Shown: piece by piece, positions 10,255 through 21,299 of the stretch | Layout of the letters: each line of letters starts with the position of its first letter | Position numbering within the stretch: position 1 is the first letter of the stretch | Assembly: GCA_029532415.1 (NCBI GenBank) | Contig: JAQOTA010000050.1 | Span: forward strand, 682,001-746,000 | Origin: Marasmius tenuissimus | Taxonomy: Eukaryota; Basidiomycota; Agaricomycetes; Agaricales; Marasmiaceae | DNA: 64,000 nucleotides | Direction of reading: 5' to 3' | Notes under the pieces: generated by a model | What the model was told of the DNA's origin: nothing | Databases searched by the model: none | The model's input: only the letters and a program-made list of their open reading frames with translations | Made by a program: the position numbers and the translations under genes

Positions 10255-11436
10255 ATGTCTACATCCACTACTGCGAGCCAAGCCACGCTGGACGAAGTCC
10301 TGAGGGCAATGGTGAAATCCCAGAAAGAAACCCAAGCACAGCTAGACGCCATCAGGGAAGCCTTCCAATCCAATAAAGAACCGGGAAGGATCATTGCCAA
10401 ACCCAGTAACTTCAAGGGGGAAACCTGGGATGTGGCTCGATTCCTACCCATGTTCAAGAACTGGGCTATACAAGAGAAGGTTCTCCAGCACCCAACGGAG
10501 AAAGATCAATTGGACAAGCGGAAGACAATTCAGTCTGCTCTGTCCTTCTGCGAAGGGAAGGCAGGAGCTTGGGCAGCCTACTACCTGATACAGGCCAACA
10601 AGGTAGCCCTGGGAGAGCTCCCTGCCGATCAGTTCCCTTTCGGGGGAAGATGGGCTCAGTTCGAAGAAGCCTTCAAAGTCCGATTCGGGGCAGCCAATGA
10701 AAAGGCGGATGCCATCAAAATCCTTACCAACCTTAAACCGGGGAACAAGACTGCAACTCTCTACAGTCAGGAATTCAAGGAGGCCGCAATGAAGACAGGA
10801 CTATCAGACGCAGATCTTCGAATCCGATACCGCAAGGGTCTGAACGCGGACCTTAAACGATTATTGGTGATGATGGAATTGTCCCAAGGAGAACCCGCCA
10901 ATCTAACCGAACTAGAAACACGAGCTTGCAAAGCAGAGAGGTCCTTGCAGGAGGAAGGATTAGCGGCCAAGAGACAGGTAGAAACGACTGTCACTACTAT
11001 TAGCGCGAACCGTTCCAACATTCCCACAGGAAATGGACGCACTAGGGAGGACTTTGTGAAAGCAATGCGGGGGAAGTGTTACGGATGCGGGGCGAGTGAT
11101 CATACCAAGGCTAATGGGAACCATGGACAGGATAAATGCAACTACTGCGCACGTCCTGGACACAGGTCCAATGTATGCCAGGATAAGTACCTAGGGAGAG
11201 CACCCGGAGGAGGAATCCGACGCCAACAGATTTCAGCCACCCCTTTCACTCTCTTCCCGGATGAACCGACACCTACACCTTCGTACTCACCATTGCCAAC
11301 GGCCCCTACTGCCCAAATTTCTGCCACTCCCTCTTCCACTCCCAACATGGATGCCGTTGCCCAAATCGCTGCCCTTCAACAAGCCCTAGCCCAACAGAAC
11401 ACTATTCTCCAACAACTCATGCAAAAGGATTTTTAA
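10255..11436 (+). CDS. gag: Gypsy Gag (capsid and nucleocapsid)
   Basis: 393 residues, intact. The central part is a retrotransposon Gag capsid domain (about residues 120-215, including the WAQFEEAFKVRFG segment). The C-terminal part holds a Cys-rich region and a CCHC zinc knuckle, CNYCARPGHRSNVC (CX2CX4HX4C, about residues 295-308), for RNA binding. A Gln- and Pro-rich tail follows. The frame is open upstream to 9688 without an ATG; that stretch encodes a Ser/Thr/Pro-rich peptide, so translation may begin earlier after splicing or at a non-AUG codon. ATG 10255 is the first in-frame ATG. It ends with TAA at 11434, overlapping pol. Confidence 0.9.
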   Translation: MSTSTTASQATLDEVLRAMVKSQKETQAQLDAIREAFQSNKEPGRIIAKPSNFKGETWDVARFLPMFKNWAIQEKVLQHPTEKDQLDKRKTIQSALSFCEGKAGAWAAYYLIQANKVALGELPADQFPFGGRWAQFEEAFKVRFGAANEKADAIKILTNLKPGNKTATLYSQEFKEAAMKTGLSDADLRIRYRKGLNADLKRLLVMMELSQGEPANLTELETRACKAERSLQEEGLAAKRQVETTVTTISANRSNIPTGNGRTREDFVKAMRGKCYGCGASDHTKANGNHGQDKCNYCARPGHRSNVCQDKYLGRAPGGGIRRQQISATPFTLFPDEPTPTPSYSPLPTAPTAQISATPSSTPNMDAVAQIAALQQALAQQNTILQQLMQKDF

Positions 11437-12095
11437 GTAGGGTGTCCGCCTTCGCCGTGACGAAGACACCCTCACCAGCTTCAGTCTATGCTTCCTCCTC
11501 GTATGACTCAATTCACTCATGTACAATATCCTCTGTTCGCGAAATAGACACTCTCTCACCTCACTTCCGCATACAAGTCACACTGAAAGGAAAGCATTGC
11601 CAGACTGAAACAACGGCCATGATCGATAGCGGGGCCACCGCATTATTTCTTGGAAAATCCTTTGTCGCAACCAATCACATCACCACCTTCCCTCTCCAAC
11701 ACCCGATTCAAGTTCACAACATCGATGGAACGCTAAACCAGGCTGGAAGCATCACACGCTACGCTCGTCTAGGTCTGGTAGTGGAGGACACTGAGACGTG
11801 GACGGACTTCTTGGTTACGGATCTAGGAGGAGAGCACGTTATATTAGGACTACCCTGGCTTCGGAAGACCAATCCTCAGATCAACTGGAAAGGGGGACAA
11901 CTTTCAGTCCCAAAACGAGGAGTGGAGATAGAAGAAGTGGAGGACGAAGAGAAATGGGCAGGAACAGGTAATCCACCACTCAGTGACGCTATTCTTGAAT
12001 CCATCGACGACCCCTTCGAAACCATCCATGCATCCATTATTGAAACACCCCCGGTGGAGCCTGAAGATGTGTTGAACGTGATGGATATCATGTGA
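11427..12095 (+). pseudogene. pol: Gypsy pol, protease part (3' end cut by solo LTR)
   Basis: The pol frame is -1 relative to gag and has no ATG near its start; it is already open across the gag stop, where a T5 run (GGATTTTTAAG, 11427-11437) could support -1 frameshifting. The aspartic-protease motif DSGAT lies about 62 codons after 11442, followed by a typical flap region and VILGLPWL. The frame then runs into the LTR inserted at 12070, ending in LTR-encoded residues at 12095. Across the LTR, the frame before 12070 and after 12592 is in the same phase. Confidence 0.85.
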
Positions 12096-12587
12096 TACAC
12101 TATTGACGTGTTGTTTACGCGTCACACTATTTATAGAGCTACGCCTCTAGAACACTTGCGTCCTCATGCAAGTACTATGTCCCTGTCTACGTATCTTACT
12201 ACGTACATCTAGTTTCATCGTATATGACACTATAGACAGTTGCTATCCAATAGCACAGGTAGAGCCTCCAATACATGAGGCAAACACGACTATGCTCACC
12301 AAGCATACTACCATTCATGGTAGAAGTACTTACACAGTACTAATGTCTTTTACGCCTTTAGGGCCGAATACCTACTTCTAGTAGTAGTTTCAGTTAGTGT
12401 AATACTCATTACATGTACCAGAAACTTATGTATAAAAGACTGGACGAAAGGCCTTAAGCCTTAGGACAATCTACTCGATTATCACCTCTTCTCAAGCATC
12501 TCAAGACTACAAGAACACTCTGTGTATTACCCATGTGAGGTTTACTTCATTATACCCACTGTGCACTTTAACTATGCTGGCTCATCA
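12070..12587 (+). mobile_element. Solo LTR (family 2) inside gypsy pol, target duplication AGATG
   Basis: 518 bp, starts TGTTGAACGTGATGG and ends GGCTCATCA, flanked by AGATG at 12065-12069 and 12588-12592. It carries a TATAAAAGA box. It is the same family as 39-544 but clearly diverged from it. It splits pol between protease and reverse transcriptase without shifting phase. Confidence 0.92.
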
Positions 12588-12592
12588 AGATG

Positions 12593-15500
12593 CAATGCCA
12601 CTTTATCATATCATGGCCAACCGGGCCGCACGCAGATCTTTAGTCAAAAAAGGAATCTTGGAGGACTGTCATGACGAGGTATGGGTTGCAGCAGGGTACA
12701 CGTACTCTCAACAGATTTCCGAAGAAACCAACAAGGAAAAGCCAAAACAGTCATTCGAGGAGATGGTACCAGAATCATATTGGGAATACGCTAAAGTCTT
12801 TTCTGAGCAGGAATCCGAACGACTTCCAGCTCACAAGCCATGGGATCACGCTATCGAACTCACACCAGGATCACCACAGACCATGAAAACGAAGGTCTAC
12901 CCTATGTCACTCAATGAACAACAAGAACTGGACAAGTTCCTGGAAGAGAATCAACGGAAAGGCTACATCCGACCCTCGAAATCACCTCTTGCGTCACCTG
13001 TTTTCTTTGTGAAGAAGAAGGATGGGAAACTCAGATTCGTGCAGGACTATCGGAAACTTAACGAGTACACTATCAAGAACCGTTACCCACTCCCCCTGGT
13101 CACAGATATCGTCAATCGACTCCAAGGTGCAAAGTATTTCACAAAGTTTGACGTACGATGGGGATACAACAACGTACGGATTAAGGAAGGAGATGAATGG
13201 AAGGCCGCCTTCGCAACGAATAGGGGACTTTTCGAACCGAGAGTGATGTTCTTCGGACTCACTAACTCGCCTGCTATGTTCCAATCCCTCATGAACTCTA
13301 TATTTGCCGATCTCATCGCCCTAGGAAAGGTTGCCGTATACCTGGACAACATTCTCATCTTCACCAGCACGCGAGAAGAGCATCAGATCCTAGTCAAAGA
13401 GGTCTTGTCACGACTCCAGAAACACGACCTCTACCTGCGACCAGAGAAATGCCAATTTGACCAACAGGAAATCGAGTACCTGGGACTCCTGATCAGTGAA
13501 GGCCAAGTACGCATGGATCCAGCTAAAGTCAAAGCTGTACGAGAATGGGCAACTCCTCGAAATCTGCGTGATGTCCAGGGCTTTTTGGGATTCGCCAACT
13601 TCTACCGACGATTCATTAAGGATTTTGCGAAAACGGCACGACCACTGAACGACCTCACACGGAAACATGTCTCCTTCGACTGGGGAACCCAACAACAAGC
13701 AGCCTTTGACGAACTTCGAACAGCCTTCACCACTGCTCCAATCCTAACTCTTTGGGACCCAGACCGGCCAACACGCATTGAAGTCGACGCCTCTGGATTT
13801 GCCACAGGAGGAGTACTATCCCAGAAATTGGAGGACGGCTTATGGCATCCAGTTGCATTCCGATCAGCATCCATGCAGCCAGCGGAGAGAAATTATGAGA
13901 TATGGGACCGAGAAATGTTGGCCATCATCGACGCCCTGAAGGACTGGCGATACTTCCTGGAAGGACAACCTCAGCCATTTGAGATCCTAACCGACCATTC
14001 GAATTTGGAGTTCTGGAAGAACGCTCAAAACCTAAGTCGCCGACAGGCTCGCTGGGCACTCTATCTGTCCCGTTTCCACTTCCAACTCGGTCATCGCCCT
14101 GGCAAAACCAACACACTAGCCGACCCCCTCTCTCGCATGACAGCACATCAGGTCTCAGATAATGAGGACAATCGCCAACAAGTGGTTCTCGGACCGGAGG
14201 TCTTTGTACAAATTGCAGCTACAGCATTGGTCAACCCACTCGAAAATCGGATCAGGGAAGCCTCTGTTAGAGAAGCAGAAGTATTGGAAGGGCTCCAGCA
14301 GTTGAAGAAGAACGGGCCGTCGCGATTGGTAAACGGACTAGCTGAGTGGGAGGAGGACAACGGACTGGTATACCACAGAGGGCGAGTATATGTACCCCCA
14401 GATGAGGAGCTGCGAAGGGAGGTAGTGCGACAGTGTCATGACGACCCAACCGCAGGACATCCTGGGCTCCACGGCACGCTTGACCTGGTAGACACTCACT
14501 TCTGGTGGCCAACCATGCGCTCGTTTGTGGAGAAATACGTGGAAGGATGTGATTCCTGCGCACGCAAAAAGCTACACTGACACCCGCGCGCTGTTACACA
14601 ACCCCTCGAAGTACCGAATGGCCCATGGGAAGAAGTCGGAGTCGATCTGATCACTCAACTGCCAGACTCTCACGGCTACGATGCCATCCTGGTCTGCACT
14701 GATCTCTTCACGAAACAGGTCCACACCATCCCCTGCACCACTACCATCACCGCCGAAGGGATAGCAGACCTCTACTACCGAGAAATATTCCAACTACATG
14801 GACTACCCCTGCGTTTTGTATCCGATCAAGGCCCTCAGTTTAACGCCAAGCTCACCAGAGCGCTACTAAAACGACTAGGAATCAAGGGCAGCTTCACCTC
14901 AGGGTACCACCCCCAGGCCAATGGACAGACAGAAAGAGCGAACCAGGAGGTGGAGAAGTACTTGAGGTTGTATACGAACTACCGACAAGACGATTGGTCC
15001 GAACATCTTCCGCTCGCAGAATTTGTACTCAACTCCCGCACGCACTCGGCTCACCATTTATCCCCCTTCGAACTCCTATATGGGTACCTGCCCCTTTTCA
15101 ATATCCCAGTGGGACGACGATCCGGGATTCCAGAAGTTGAAAACCGCATCAACATTCTGCGGGAAGTACGCCGGGATGCGGGGGCAGCTCTACACTTGAC
15201 AAAACAACACCAGAAGGAGGGATATGAGTGAGGAAAGAGGAAGGCACACCAGTTCAAGGTTGGGGACTTTGTTTGGCTGGACGGATCGGACTTCAACCTG
15301 AAACTGTCGAGCGAGAAGCTGGGCGATCAGAGCCTGGGCCCCTTCGAGATAGTACAGGAAGTGGGAGGTTTGGACTATCGGTTGGATTTGCCAGAAGAGC
15401 TGGGGTGACACCACGCCATCTTCCATGTCGACAAACTCTACCCCTACAAAGGCAACCTGATTAACGGTCTACTACCTGAACCCCCAGGGCCAATCGAGAT

Positions 15501-15708
15501 CGAGGGCGAGGACGAACCGGAGTACGAGGTGGACGAAATTCTTGACAGTCAGTACAGGTGGCACTGGTTGGAGTATAGAGTCAAGTGGAAGGGAGACCAC
15601 CGAAGCACATGGGAACCAGCACCGAACCTGAAGAACGCACCACGAAAGGTAAAAGAGTTCCACAAGAAACACCCGGCGGCAGCAGGACCAGCACCCCGAG
15701 ACAACTAA
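12593..15708 (+). pseudogene. pol: Gypsy pol: reverse transcriptase, RNase H, integrase, chromodomain
   Basis: One phase throughout, broken by TGA at 14578, 15229 and 15406. Reverse transcriptase: FVQDYRKLNEYTIKNRYPLP, KFDVRWGYNNV, then VAVYLDNILIF where the family has YLDD or YVDD; Asn 13348-13350 replaces the second catalytic Asp. RNase H: VDASGFA, YEIWDREMLA, LTDHSNLE. Integrase: HHCC zinc finger (HDDPTAGHPGLH...CDSCARKK), then a DDE core with SDQGPQFNA and QANGQTERANQE. Chromodomain: PEYEVDEILDSQ...YRVKWKG...STWEPAPNL (about 15515-15650), which in chromoviruses targets insertion to chromatin. The stop is TAA 15706. The open frame's first ATG (12535) is inside the LTR and is not genuine. 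Confidence 0.93.
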
Positions 15709-15737
15709 GGTGTAGTCATCGAGGACGATGAAGCGTA

Positions 15738-15746
15738 GAAGGGGGG
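15738..15746 (+). other. Polypurine tract of the gypsy element
   Basis: GAAGGGGGG directly before the 3' LTR, the expected plus-strand primer. Confidence 0.7.
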
Positions 15747-15749
15747 TAA

Positions 15750-16213
15750 TGTCATGAAGACGCCACTTTTCCCTCCACCATTTGCTCACATGATTATCAC
15801 ATGTCCTTTTCTCACGGTCACTTACTATACATCCTTATTTCTCACGATTCCCTTTCTTACCCCACCATCGCGCAGCCATCCCATTATCTCATACCGACTC
15901 ATTCCTTATTCATCCTTGACTTATACTTACTCATACACGACTCATAGGTAGCCACTCCGACTCCAGCTCTGACTGTAGGATAGGTATATAAACTAGCTAG
16001 TCTTCACCTGGTCCCTCATCTTGACCTCTTGTCATTGGGACCAGGTGAGTAGTACAGTCTCCTTCGCTTTCCTTCTCTACAATAGATTTAACTTGTCGTT
16101 GGGACCAGTTCTGCCTTATCTCTGCCTGAGTCGAGCCCGCTGCTCCTCTCCTCACTTGCTACCACCGCTCTCTGCCTCCGCCGTCTCTGATAGACGCTCA
16201 GCACTTCGTGACA
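15750..16213 (+). repeat. 3' LTR of the gypsy element
   Basis: 464 bp; differs from the 5' LTR by lack of the 20-bp duplication and by two G-to-A substitutions (TATAAGCT to TATAAACT; GTCGTTGGG to GTCATTGGG). Confidence 0.95.
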
Positions 16214-16470
16214 CCAGGCGGCACTGAAATCATCATCCCCACAAAAACGGCAGCACCGCTGTCGTTTTCATGACTTATGCCTCCTTTTGAATATGACTCT
16301 TCAGAAGGGGCGTTCATTCTAGATGAATTTTGCTACGCCGACTTCGACAGTGAAGGCGGTTTGTGGTTCAAATCGGATTTTGGCGCGAGTTGGAATGGAG
16401 TCTGGAGGAATCTGCTCGACTACCACTCCAGTTTCGCCGGCGCCATGTTTGTCGATGTCGGGTGAGTGAT
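16214..16470 (-). pseudogene. Single-pass membrane-protein remnant, part 1 (split by the gypsy element)
   Basis: Minus-strand reading contains NHKPPSLSKSA, an in-frame TAG, then ENDSGAAVFVG..., and runs into 9176 downward beyond the insertion. The same order (HKPPPPSKS, then ENGSDNGAAV, then a hydrophobic run) occurs at 23665-23960. The exon nature is inferred from that conservation. The function is unknown. Confidence 0.4.
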
Positions 16471-19350
16471 AGTTTGCTGTTCGTGAATTCGTTGTACTGA
16501 CCTGAGTTAACTTGAGTAGGATATCCACAGACGTCAAGATGCGGCCTACCATGTTGACCAACACCTGAGATGGACGGGTCTAAAGCATCATAATGACGCA
16601 GCACAACAGAGGAGGGGTCTATTGGCTATCATTCATAGGTACGCTCCTCACAGAACCTGCCAACGCGGTCGTCTGACTGAATGTTTCTCGTGTTTTATAG
16701 ACTACTTGACAGTGACAAAGACAAAGACAAAGACAAAGACGAACGCTCAGGCCCTCAGCCGCCTCCCATCATCCCCTGCCCAATTCCTACCCTCCAGCTC
16801 ACTCCGTTCAGTACCACCCGCAGCAACCTGAAGCTCGTGAATGTCGACTATCAGAGACTACGCGGGTGGCTCCCACTTTCAACGACTTCGGGGTCTACCT
16901 CAGGCGCCACCAAATACTCCGACGAGCGACATACGGCGAAGTGACGTTTTCTTTGTACATCCAAATCTTTGATCCGCCTTTCTACGAACCTCGGTCTCTA
17001 CATGCTCTTATCAGGCATGAAGACCGGCGACGAGCAAGACCGAACCCACGAGCTTGAAGTGTCGCTTGATGAAATACAGACGCAGAGGGTCTCTCGGTTG
17101 ACTTCAGTCGTAACGGAGGGAGATGTGTGCCATCGACCGGGACACAAGGGTTTCTCCGAAGCGTTTCACGCACACTATTGTGGTCGCAGGACGTCACAGC
17201 TGCTCATGGTATGGCTATGGATACAGCACAGGATGTACAGGGAGGTGTACCTCCGATATACGCCCCATGACCGTAGAGATGAATGTGTGTTCATCGGTGT
17301 GACACTAGATTGTGTCAAAGAGCTCACGTCGAGGTCAACCCATGATAACCGCGTTCCGACGTCGACGATTGTGAGCATGGAGTTTTCTCGGCCTCTGTTT
17401 TCGGTTGTAGAGTTAGTATTTAGATCCGCTCGTATCGATAGACTAGACAGAAATGCTTGTATAGCTATCTTGATATCTCGTTTGATTCTAATCATACCTT
17501 GTATCGACAATACCTCCAATGTTCATTACGATTCCGAACCATGGCCAACGCTTGTGTGGGCGAGGGTGAATTCAGGAACGAAACTGGCGCTCAAAACGGC
17601 CTTTGAACCGCAACCACGGTGTTCATTTCCCCAATACCGTCATTGCTTTCTTTCACATCCTCTTTCTAATTAGATTGATTTATACATGGCCGACTGGGGT
17701 AAATTAACGCCGACCTGTTGTTCTATGGAGTGCAAATCGCAATCTGTCGTTCGATCAGAACCACTCACCTGAGTCCTGGCTCTTTGCAGCGGCGAACAAC
17801 ATGGATTTCCGCCAGCTCTAGAAATACAGCAAGCCTCGACGACAGCACTGTGGAACTGAGCGCTGATGTGCTTTACAAAGGCTTATACTGGTGAGATCAA
17901 ACACCCCATTCAGAGTAAATCTAGAGCCATTCAAGCATGTACCCATAGACACTTTCCAACGCTCAAGCTCTAAAGCTACCCTGATGCTCGTTCATATTGT
18001 GAGACTGGATCAACACCAGCCCTTGTTGATTGATATTGAACCGCGGAGGAGCGAAACGAAATAGCAGTTAGGCTGTGGATCCTTGACGATGTCGGTGTGC
18101 GTGATTTTTCTCTTCATATACCGATGTTTGGGATAATATTTCTCGTCTATATGCTCATGATCCTGCTCCACGGAGGACACCTGAGCCCAGAAGCTCTTCA
18201 GTGTCGCCAGTATGGTAATTGTGGCTCACGAGGCCGAAGTAAATGCGTCTCACACCACGACCCTCGTATCGACTCGGTGCCTTTCGTATGCCAACGTACA
18301 CCACAAGAATGAGGCTCTCAGAGAATGTGAGGGGATTTCGTCGTTGGCCGAGGGCCATAGATCCACCGTCCAAACCACTACCATCAGAAGCGACAAAAAC
18401 GAAAGCATTCCCGGAACCATCACTAGCAGCATCACGGGCGCGACCGCTGCGAGGCTATAATTGCCGTAGTAGCCTCCAAATTGATAGCTCACCACGGGAC
18501 CAAAGAAGACGAATTGAACGAGACTTTTCCGAATTTTCATCACTTCCATATACGGTATCAATAATTAGCTACTCGAGACTCTCAAAATCTCATCCCTTCT
18601 ATTATATGCCGATATGGCTTGCTTTCCCGCGTCCCGGATCATCTCACATGCTTGGTGTTTTCAGGTCATCTCCTACGTCAATGTGAACAGGATTAGTAAT
18701 GAGGTTTCCGACCACAGACGAGTTTGCTCCACTGTCCAAGAACTTGGAGCAACAGGCAGATGAACTCGATTGCCATCCCACCGTTGGCACCATCTTCCCT
18801 TTTGCAAGATACTCTGTTAGACATGGTACCGGAAGATGTAGGTCATCCACAGCCGACACCAACACATGCGCCAGGGAGGGTCAGGGTCTATCGAGGTGAG
18901 GTTGTATGGTCCGCCTTGAGACCGTTGCTTGACCTAATCGCCGATTGGCAGCGCTTAGAATATGTAGATGGGCGATATCAGTTTGCTTCAATCTCCATGC
19001 CAACAACCAAATGCCCACAGGTGAACTTCAGTACAATGTCAAGGCTTCGAGTGTCTCTCTAACCTTCGATTCATTACCAGGTCTTCTGACATTTCCGAGT
19101 CGAGAAAGACACACCAGAATCCCAAGCTCGCCGGATTCCGTGACTCAGAGTGAAATAAGTGCCCTCGTTATCAACGCAGTGGTTGCCCTCAGATTTGCCT
19201 CCGAAGAACATTGCGGGATCAGTATGGGCTGAAGGGTTAATTGAGCGGCTTGATTGTGGCTCGAGTAATTTATATACCGGAAATTCATACTTCGCTCAGG
19301 TGCACCAACCTTCGGGTCCCTCTTCCTCATTGTTACACGGAGTGAAGGTA
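16471..19350. other. Duplicated block 1, right part; gene remnants not resolved
   Basis: About 19040-19215 aligns with 26230-26400 (both contain TTTCC.AGTCGAG, CTCAGAGTRAAATA or its relative, and GTGGTTGCC). Several splice-like signals and open pieces exist on both strands: plus 16969-17673 and 18724-19062, minus 18250-18561 (hydrophobic AAVAPVMLLVMVPGMLSFLS). None carries a recognised domain. A hexamer array lies at 16714-16740. Confidence 0.35.
16714..16740 (+). repeat. Hexanucleotide microsatellite (GACAAA)4.5
   Basis: Four and a half perfect units. If translated in either open frame it gives Asp-Lys or Thr-Lys repeats. Confidence 0.8.
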
Positions 19351-19543
19351 TGAGTCAATAAAGTTAAGTCAAAACAAATGTATGGTAAGTTTGATGTTAA
19401 CTCAGTATACTTCTAAGCTGACACAAGTGATAGTATAAATAGAAGAGGACTCAGGGGAGTAAGGAGAAAGAGAGAGCGCGGAACGGAAGTAAAATAAATT
19501 GCCCTGCATATGTACATCAATGGATCAATATTATCCCCACACC

Positions 19544-21182
19544 TCACACCACATTTTCAGCCATTTCCGAGGGTGGTTTCTCCTGATCCATCTTGATTTT
19601 TCCCACAGTGCCTCTTTCCCTGACTGCCACCAGAGATTGTTGAAGATCAATGGTGCCATAGGCAGCTGTGGATTGTTGTTGAGAGTGATCTGCCCCTTCA
19701 GCAAATTGTAGTGTTGACACCATTTGCTGAACACTTTCCACAGCTTGCCCATATGCAATTCGCACAATTATGACAGTTGGAGCAATTCCCTAGAATGTTG
19801 GGTGTGTTAGCTAAGTTGACAATTGGAAAGAAGGGTGAGTACAGACTGCCATCTGAACAGAGATGACACCAAAGTCAAAAGGGATGAGGCCATTGCTTCC
19901 AGGATCTGTGACTAGCTGCACTATAATACCAACCACCTGTGTTCCAGAGAAAAGCAGTCCAGATTCAAGACTACCATCAATTGGTAAAAATTGTTAAAAG
20001 GGGTCGAAAAGCAAATAAGCAAAAGTCATGAACATACATTGTTGTGACAAATATCTTGTATTTTGTGTAGAGTCTACTTCCAGTGATTTGTCCTACTTGG
20101 TGAACCATCACCAGAGATGACCAGCTGCAGACCTCAATTAATCAGATGACAAAGTATTTGTATGAATGTAGTTGCACATACCTGTCAGTAGAGTCAATAG
20201 AGAGACATATACAGCTGAAATTATTAAAAGCACCTGTAAGATGCTATTACACCTCAAATAGAGAGCTGTATGATTGAACTGATAGGCTGAGGTCCTGACT
20301 GCAGCAACCACAAAGCCAATTGCTGGCAAGCAGTAACAAAAAAGAATCAGAATCATCATGAGGCTCACAATATGTGCAAGCTACACACTGTCTGTAACAC
20401 CCACAACAAAGGCAAAAGGGTAGAGGATCCGCCTGTTATACCCCCAGATGATGTAGCAACGTTGAACCTAGAAGTACAAGATCTTTAATTTAGCATGTCC
20501 ATGGTCAGTCAAAAGGCCTACCATCAAGTAGTCAAAGATGCAGCTAAGCAGCAGGCTAGTTAGATGTGGAGGTCTTGATTTGGCAGAAAATATGAGACTC
20601 ACCTTAATATGACAGAAGAAAATGCTTGCAAACCCCTTGGTCAGAATTCAAACCTCAGCTTTCACATCCTACATGTGATAACCAGGTCAGAAGCACATAC
20701 AGTTGTCCACCAAGTGCAGAAGATGTACTACTGCCCATAAGGGATTCAAGGAAAGGAATATAATTTTTTGTCTTGATGGCATTCAAGGCAATGAGAGTTT
20801 GGTCCATGCTTATCCAGATGTTGGAAGCATTGTAGATGGTGGTCAGTATAAAAAGGGCAATGATCCATGTTGTGTATGCTTGTGAGGTGGGAGATTCATG
20901 ACAGTGCCAAAGGATGTTGATACATAGCCCAAATATGATGATATAAATGCCTATTAAGGACTCATATCAGTGGCAGCCCTTATGTACACCAGCATGGGTC
21001 CTAACTTACCATATACCAGAAACATCACCTGTCAACAGGACAGGAAAATATTGTCAGAAGGTAGAGTTGGACAGTAATGATGAAGAACATACCAACAATG
21101 TGGTAATCAGTAAGATAATAACCTGTCCAACAGAGGTGAAAGGTTCCACAGACTGTTGTGCAATCTCTTCTTCTGAGGCCAT
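19544..21182 (-). pseudogene. Seven-helix membrane protein, copy A (frameshifted)
   Basis: Minus-strand multi-exon gene, paralogous exon by exon to 47027-48599. The start is ATG 21180-21182 (MASEEEIAQQ). Conserved pieces include IYIIIFGLCINIL, YTTWIIALFILTTI, IFDYLM, VQRCYIIWGYNRRILYPFAF, SILQVLLIISAVYVSLLTL, and a soluble C-terminal tail ending at TGA 19544-19546. It has one extra intron near the start. In the exon after the fifth helix, TGGTGATGG lacks one G relative to TGGTGGATG in copy B, shifting the frame and producing TGA and TAG. The sequence is strikingly CpG-poor. The family resembles seven-helix proteins common in Agaricomycetes, of unknown function. Confidence 0.65.
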
Positions 21183-21299
21183 GCTGTGGAGAGGATGGGG
21201 TGTTTTTGTAGTTTGGATGGAGGGTTCAAATGATCAGTCAATCCTCCATCTGCTCCAAACATGGTGTTGTTCTTTTAACTTCTGGCAGTCAGAATGCTA

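Larger units (their letters stand above)
9177..16213 (+). mobile_element. Chromodomain Ty3/gypsy retrotransposon, complete but defective
   Basis: LTRs at 9177-9660 and 15750-16213 are flanked by CCAGG on both sides (9172-9176, 16214-16218). Internal order is gag, protease, reverse transcriptase, RNase H, integrase, chromodomain: the Ty3/gypsy chromovirus order. Without the solo LTR at 12070-12587 and its duplicated site the element is about 6.5 kb. Pol is interrupted by that LTR and by TGA codons at 14578, 15229 and 15406, and the polymerase motif reads YLDN. LTRs differ by two substitutions and a 20-bp duplication, so the insertion is recent. Confidence 0.95.

Noticed and set aside
9750..10457. 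235-codon minus-strand frame
   Set aside because: Antisense of the Ser/Thr/Pro-rich gag leader; Val/Gly/Ser-rich low complexity with no motif.
12535..12592. ATG 12535 as start of the gypsy reverse-transcriptase gene
   Set aside because: This ATG lies inside the inserted LTR; homology begins only after 12592.
14578..14580. TGA read as an amino acid (code reassignment)
   Set aside because: TGA ends several frames here at family-typical ends (for example 54346 and 19544), so the TGAs in gypsy pol are better read as disabling mutations.
16969..17673. 234-codon plus-strand frame as a gene
   Set aside because: No domain, and a competing minus-strand frame covers the same bases; left as unresolved remnant.
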